A stretch of DNA of 7,856 bases, taken from positions 1 through 7,856 of the forward strand of contig JASHWB010000365.1 in assembly GCA_030044295.1 (NCBI GenBank). Direction: 5' to 3'. The notes under the pieces are model-generated. The model saw only the letters and a list, made by a program, of their open reading frames with translations. It was not told the DNA's origin and did no database searches. Shown piece by piece: positions 6,804-7,856 of this stretch (position 1 is its first letter; each line of letters begins with the position of its first letter). This stretch comes from Candidatus Acidiferrales bacterium (GTDB lineage: Bacteria > Acidobacteriota > Terriglobia > Acidiferrales > UBA7541). The translations under genes and the position numbers were made by a program.

Positions 6804-7091
6804 GCGAGAAAGTGCGCGGTTATTTTTCGGCAGCTTTGTGTGACTTGGGGGACAGGATCCACGGGGCCTTGACGCGCGGAGTATCAGGCTAGATCGGCTC
6901 GGTCCAAAACGCGGCGCGTTTCGGGATTTCTCGTCCCTCAGGTTACGAGTCACGCGGGATTTTCGAGCACCAGAAGTCCGGTCGCCGTGCCCGAAATCGC
7001 CAACGTGGCAACTGCCGTGTATCTTCCGCATCTGATGCGACAAGGCTCCGCGCATCACTGGCCAAAGGATAGACACCTCCCGGGCGCCAGC

Positions 7092-7229
7092 CTAGCGCAC
7101 CAGTTCGTGAATCGAGCAGCGCGTGAGGACCTCTGGGTCGTTCGCGATCTGGTCCATGCACAGCAGGTCGACCTTCCTGTTGATGAACCCCCGCGCTCGC
7201 GATCCCGCCACCGTACTGGGGCTCCGCAT
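7092..7229 (-). CDS. Candidate 45-residue gene or gene remnant, unknown
   Basis: The minus-strand frame from ATG 7229 to the TAG at 7092 has G or C at the third position in 39 of 45 codons, as expected of real genes in this genome and unlike the other frames here. The product begins MRSPSTVAGSRARGF and continues with INRKVDLLCMDQIANDPEVL and a short helical tail, a composition resembling a natural protein. It is basic at the N-terminus, with Cys at 23 and 37. No Shine-Dalgarno precedes the ATG, and the ATG lies at the edge of a strong hairpin (7222-7239). I do not recognise a family. It may be a small gene, or the end of a larger gene that has decayed, since the frame closes at a TAA (7245-7247) just upstream. 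Confidence 0.33.
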   Translation of the reverse strand: MRSPSTVAGSRARGFINRKVDLLCMDQIANDPEVLTRCSIHELVR

Positions 7230-7239
7230 ATTTGCGGAG
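7222..7239. other. Perfect 7-bp hairpin
   Basis: CTCCGCA and TGCGGAG pair perfectly around a 4-nt loop (TATT on plus). On the plus strand it is followed by TGTATTTA, too mixed to be a good T-run. On the minus strand it holds the ATG of the 45-residue frame at the loop edge and could hinder its translation. It could be a terminator-like end or an operator. Confidence 0.45.
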
Positions 7240-7249
7240 TGTATTTACC

Positions 7250-7258
7250 TGATAGAAT
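7250..7258 (+). promoter_or_regulatory. Possible extended -10 promoter
   Basis: TGATAGAAT fits the extended -10 pattern (TG, one base, TAGAAT). The hexamer is the same as that used by three other genes in the window. No -35 of good quality is seen, and the -35 position falls in the hairpin at 7222-7239. No confident gene lies directly downstream, only the doubtful frame at 7312. Confidence 0.25.
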
Positions 7259-7285
7259 TCGCCGGTAAGTCCTGTTAGCGTCGGT

Positions 7286-7304
7286 CGGGGCGTTGCTTGC
7301 CCCG
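7286..7304 (+). other. GC-rich hairpin
   Basis: CGGGGC and GCCCCG form a 6-bp stem with a 7-nt loop. It abuts GGAGG (7304-7308) and an ATG at 7312, so in a transcript it could expose or occlude that ribosome site. No T-run follows. Confidence 0.35.
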
Positions 7305-7675
7305 GAGGTAAATGCAGCTAGACGCGCACCAATCGGACCGAGGCCACAGTAAACGTAGCGAGCCGCATATCTCGCGCCCGTGCGTTCGTCGTCCGCAACT
7401 CGGAGTCGCGCAAGTATTCGCCTTTTCTTCCCGCTCGAGCATCACTTTAGGGCGGAACGCTCAATCGACCTTCGGCACGTGTAAGTCACTGAAAACAAAT
7501 ACGGGCCCATTTTCAAGGGCGGAACGTCCCGGTGCATCTTCTCTCGCGCAATTTTCCGCGCCAGCCTCTAACCTCCGGCCTGGTCTTCCGGAAAAAAGCG
7601 CCATCTACCCGAGACACCGAATGAGTAGAAACTCGCGTAACACGTTGAAAATAAAAGGTCGGGCATGCTCCTACC

Positions 7676-7689
7676 CGAGACACGTCTCG
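7676..7689. promoter_or_regulatory. Palindrome, possible operator before the permease gene
   Basis: CGAGAC and GTCTCG flank a central AC, a perfect 6-bp dyad. It lies where the -35 region would be for a TATATT -10 candidate at 7703-7708, about 70 bp before GTG 7776. A dimeric repressor bound here would block that promoter. No binding protein is known from the sequence. Confidence 0.3.
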
Positions 7690-7702
7690 TCAGCCTTGCG
7701 CG

Positions 7703-7708
7703 TATATT
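7703..7708 (+). promoter_or_regulatory. -10 candidate of the right-edge gene
   Basis: TATATT differs from TATAAT at one position. Start near 7715 would give a leader of about 60 nt with GGAG at its end. No clear -35 is present. It also falls inside the second copy of the diverged repeat. Confidence 0.3.
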
Positions 7709-7775
7709 TCGCGCCTGCCTGCGCTGAGCCGAAACCGAGCCGTCCCGATTCCCAGAGGTTCTTCGCGGAGTACTC

Positions 7776-7856
7776 GTGGGCGCTCTAATTGACGCGCTTG
7801 CGCCCTACGCCGAATTCAGCCGCGTCGGCTTCGTCAACATCCTCGCCTTCCGCCTG
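7776..7856 (+). CDS. Probable ABC-2 family permease, N-terminus only
   Basis: Only the first 27 codons are inside the window, open to the right edge. GTG 7776 has GGAG (7767-7770) 5 nt upstream. The fragment reads MGALIDALAPYAEFSR and then VGFVNILAFRL. The pattern of a Tyr, then Arg, then F.N.LA.R is what I recall at the N-terminus of the uncharacterised ABC-2 permeases (COG4587/COG3694) that work with COG4586 ATPases, just before their first membrane helix. The ATPase at 2902-3939 is exactly that type and lacks an adjacent permease, which supports the guess. With 27 residues the identification is tentative; another membrane protein is possible. Confidence 0.55.
   Translation, partial: MGALIDALAPYAEFSRVGFVNILAFRL

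Larger units (their letters stand above)
7481..7720 (+). repeat. Pair of diverged direct repeats (about 85 bp each)
   Basis: Copies at 7481-7568 and 7637-7720 share three blocks in the same order. The first is GTAAGTCACTGAAAACAAA against GTAACACGTTGAAAATAAA. The second is ACGTC followed by C or T and CG. The third is GCGCAATTTTCCGCGCCAGCCT against GCGCGTATATTTCGCGCCTG and CCT. A weaker match to the third block occurs at 7364-7384. The alignment was made by eye and needs gaps; overall identity was not measured. Confidence 0.35.
6804..7775. other. Gene-poor stretch with hairpins, diverged repeats and palindromes
   Basis: No convincing large gene was found in this 972-bp stretch. Visible structure in order: CGGGATTT twice 33 bp apart (6922-6929 and 6955-6962); a 13-bp palindrome CGCATCTGATGCG (7027-7039); a 45-codon minus-strand frame with GC-rich third positions (7092-7229); a 7-bp hairpin (7222-7239) next to a possible promoter (7250-7258); a GC hairpin (7286-7304) just before GGAGG and an ATG (7312); AGGGCGGAACG twice 67 bp apart (7449, 7516); CTACCCGAGACAC twice 66 bp apart (7605, 7671); and two larger diverged direct repeats (7481-7568, 7637-7720). 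A 158-codon plus frame from 7312 uses many codons rare elsewhere here (AGA, AGG, ATA, TTA, CTA) and looks non-coding. The stretch could be decayed sequence, a regulatory region or an RNA-coding region. Confidence 0.6.

Noticed and set aside
6429..7076. 215-codon minus-strand open frame opposite and beyond the secreted-protein gene
   Set aside because: Very basic and Ser/Arg-rich with no domain. It overlaps a plus-strand gene with signal peptide and strong ribosome site.
6987..7268. 93-codon plus-strand open frame in the gene-poor stretch
   Set aside because: It begins with GTG and has no ribosome site. The opposite strand from 7092 to 7229 has the more gene-like codon pattern.
7449..7683. 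Possible CRISPR-like array from short repeats at 66-67 bp spacing
   Set aside because: Only two copies of each short repeat are present, the repeat sequences differ from each other, and no cas genes are visible.
7312..7788. 158-codon plus-strand open frame preceded by GGAGG
   Set aside because: The ribosome-site spacing is only 3 nt, codon use is unlike the other genes (AGA, AGG, ATA, TTA, CTA), and the composition is Ser/Arg/Pro-rich without hydrophobic core patterns. It also overlaps the right-edge gene. The GGAGG and upstream hairpin leave a small chance that it is real.

Overview
The window looks like a piece of chromosome from a GC-rich Acidobacteriota bacterium. The main reason is the 600-residue protein at 4126-5928, which joins an N-terminal DNA-binding helix-turn-helix, one membrane span, a TolB-N-like domain and a TPR tail; this architecture is very common in that phylum. 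Two intergenic elements (2705-2765 and 3960-3998) also resemble dispersed acidobacterial intergenic repeats as I remember them. The assignment is inference, since there is no rRNA or tRNA here. No CRISPR array, complete insertion sequence, tRNA or origin was seen.

Layout. On the left (1-2257, minus strand) lies a two-gene lemA operon. lemA is first, followed after 11 nt by a large DUF2207 membrane protein whose C-terminus runs off the left edge. A good promoter (TTTACA, 17 nt, TATGCT) sits upstream of lemA. Diverging from it is a small zinc-ribbon membrane protein (2398-2649, plus). After a repeat-bearing spacer comes an ABC-2 type exporter ATPase (2902-3939, plus). Facing it is the membrane-anchored TPR regulator (4126-5928, minus), and diverging from that is a secreted protein of unknown function (6192-6803, plus). 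From 6804 to 7775 there is almost a kilobase with no convincing large gene but with hairpins, diverged repeats, palindromes and one 45-codon minus-strand reading frame with very GC-rich third positions. At the right edge (7776-7856, plus) a reading frame begins behind a clear Shine-Dalgarno. Its first 27 residues look like the start of an ABC-2 family permease.

How the genes fit together. The LemA and DUF2207 proteins form a widespread but functionally obscure envelope pair. The ABC ATPase has no permease directly next to it. If the right-edge gene is its permease, a transporter operon has been split by about 3.8 kb carrying an inverted regulator and a secreted-protein gene. Two plus-strand genes (zinc ribbon and ABC ATPase) have a TAGAAT -10 hexamer only 6-7 nt before the start codon, which predicts leaderless mRNAs. 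The same hexamer with a longer, Shine-Dalgarno-containing leader precedes the TPR regulator.

The most interesting points are the split transporter, the paired leaderless promoters, the small membrane zinc ribbon, and the structured gene-poor stretch on the right. Nothing seen amounts to a clearly new multi-gene system.
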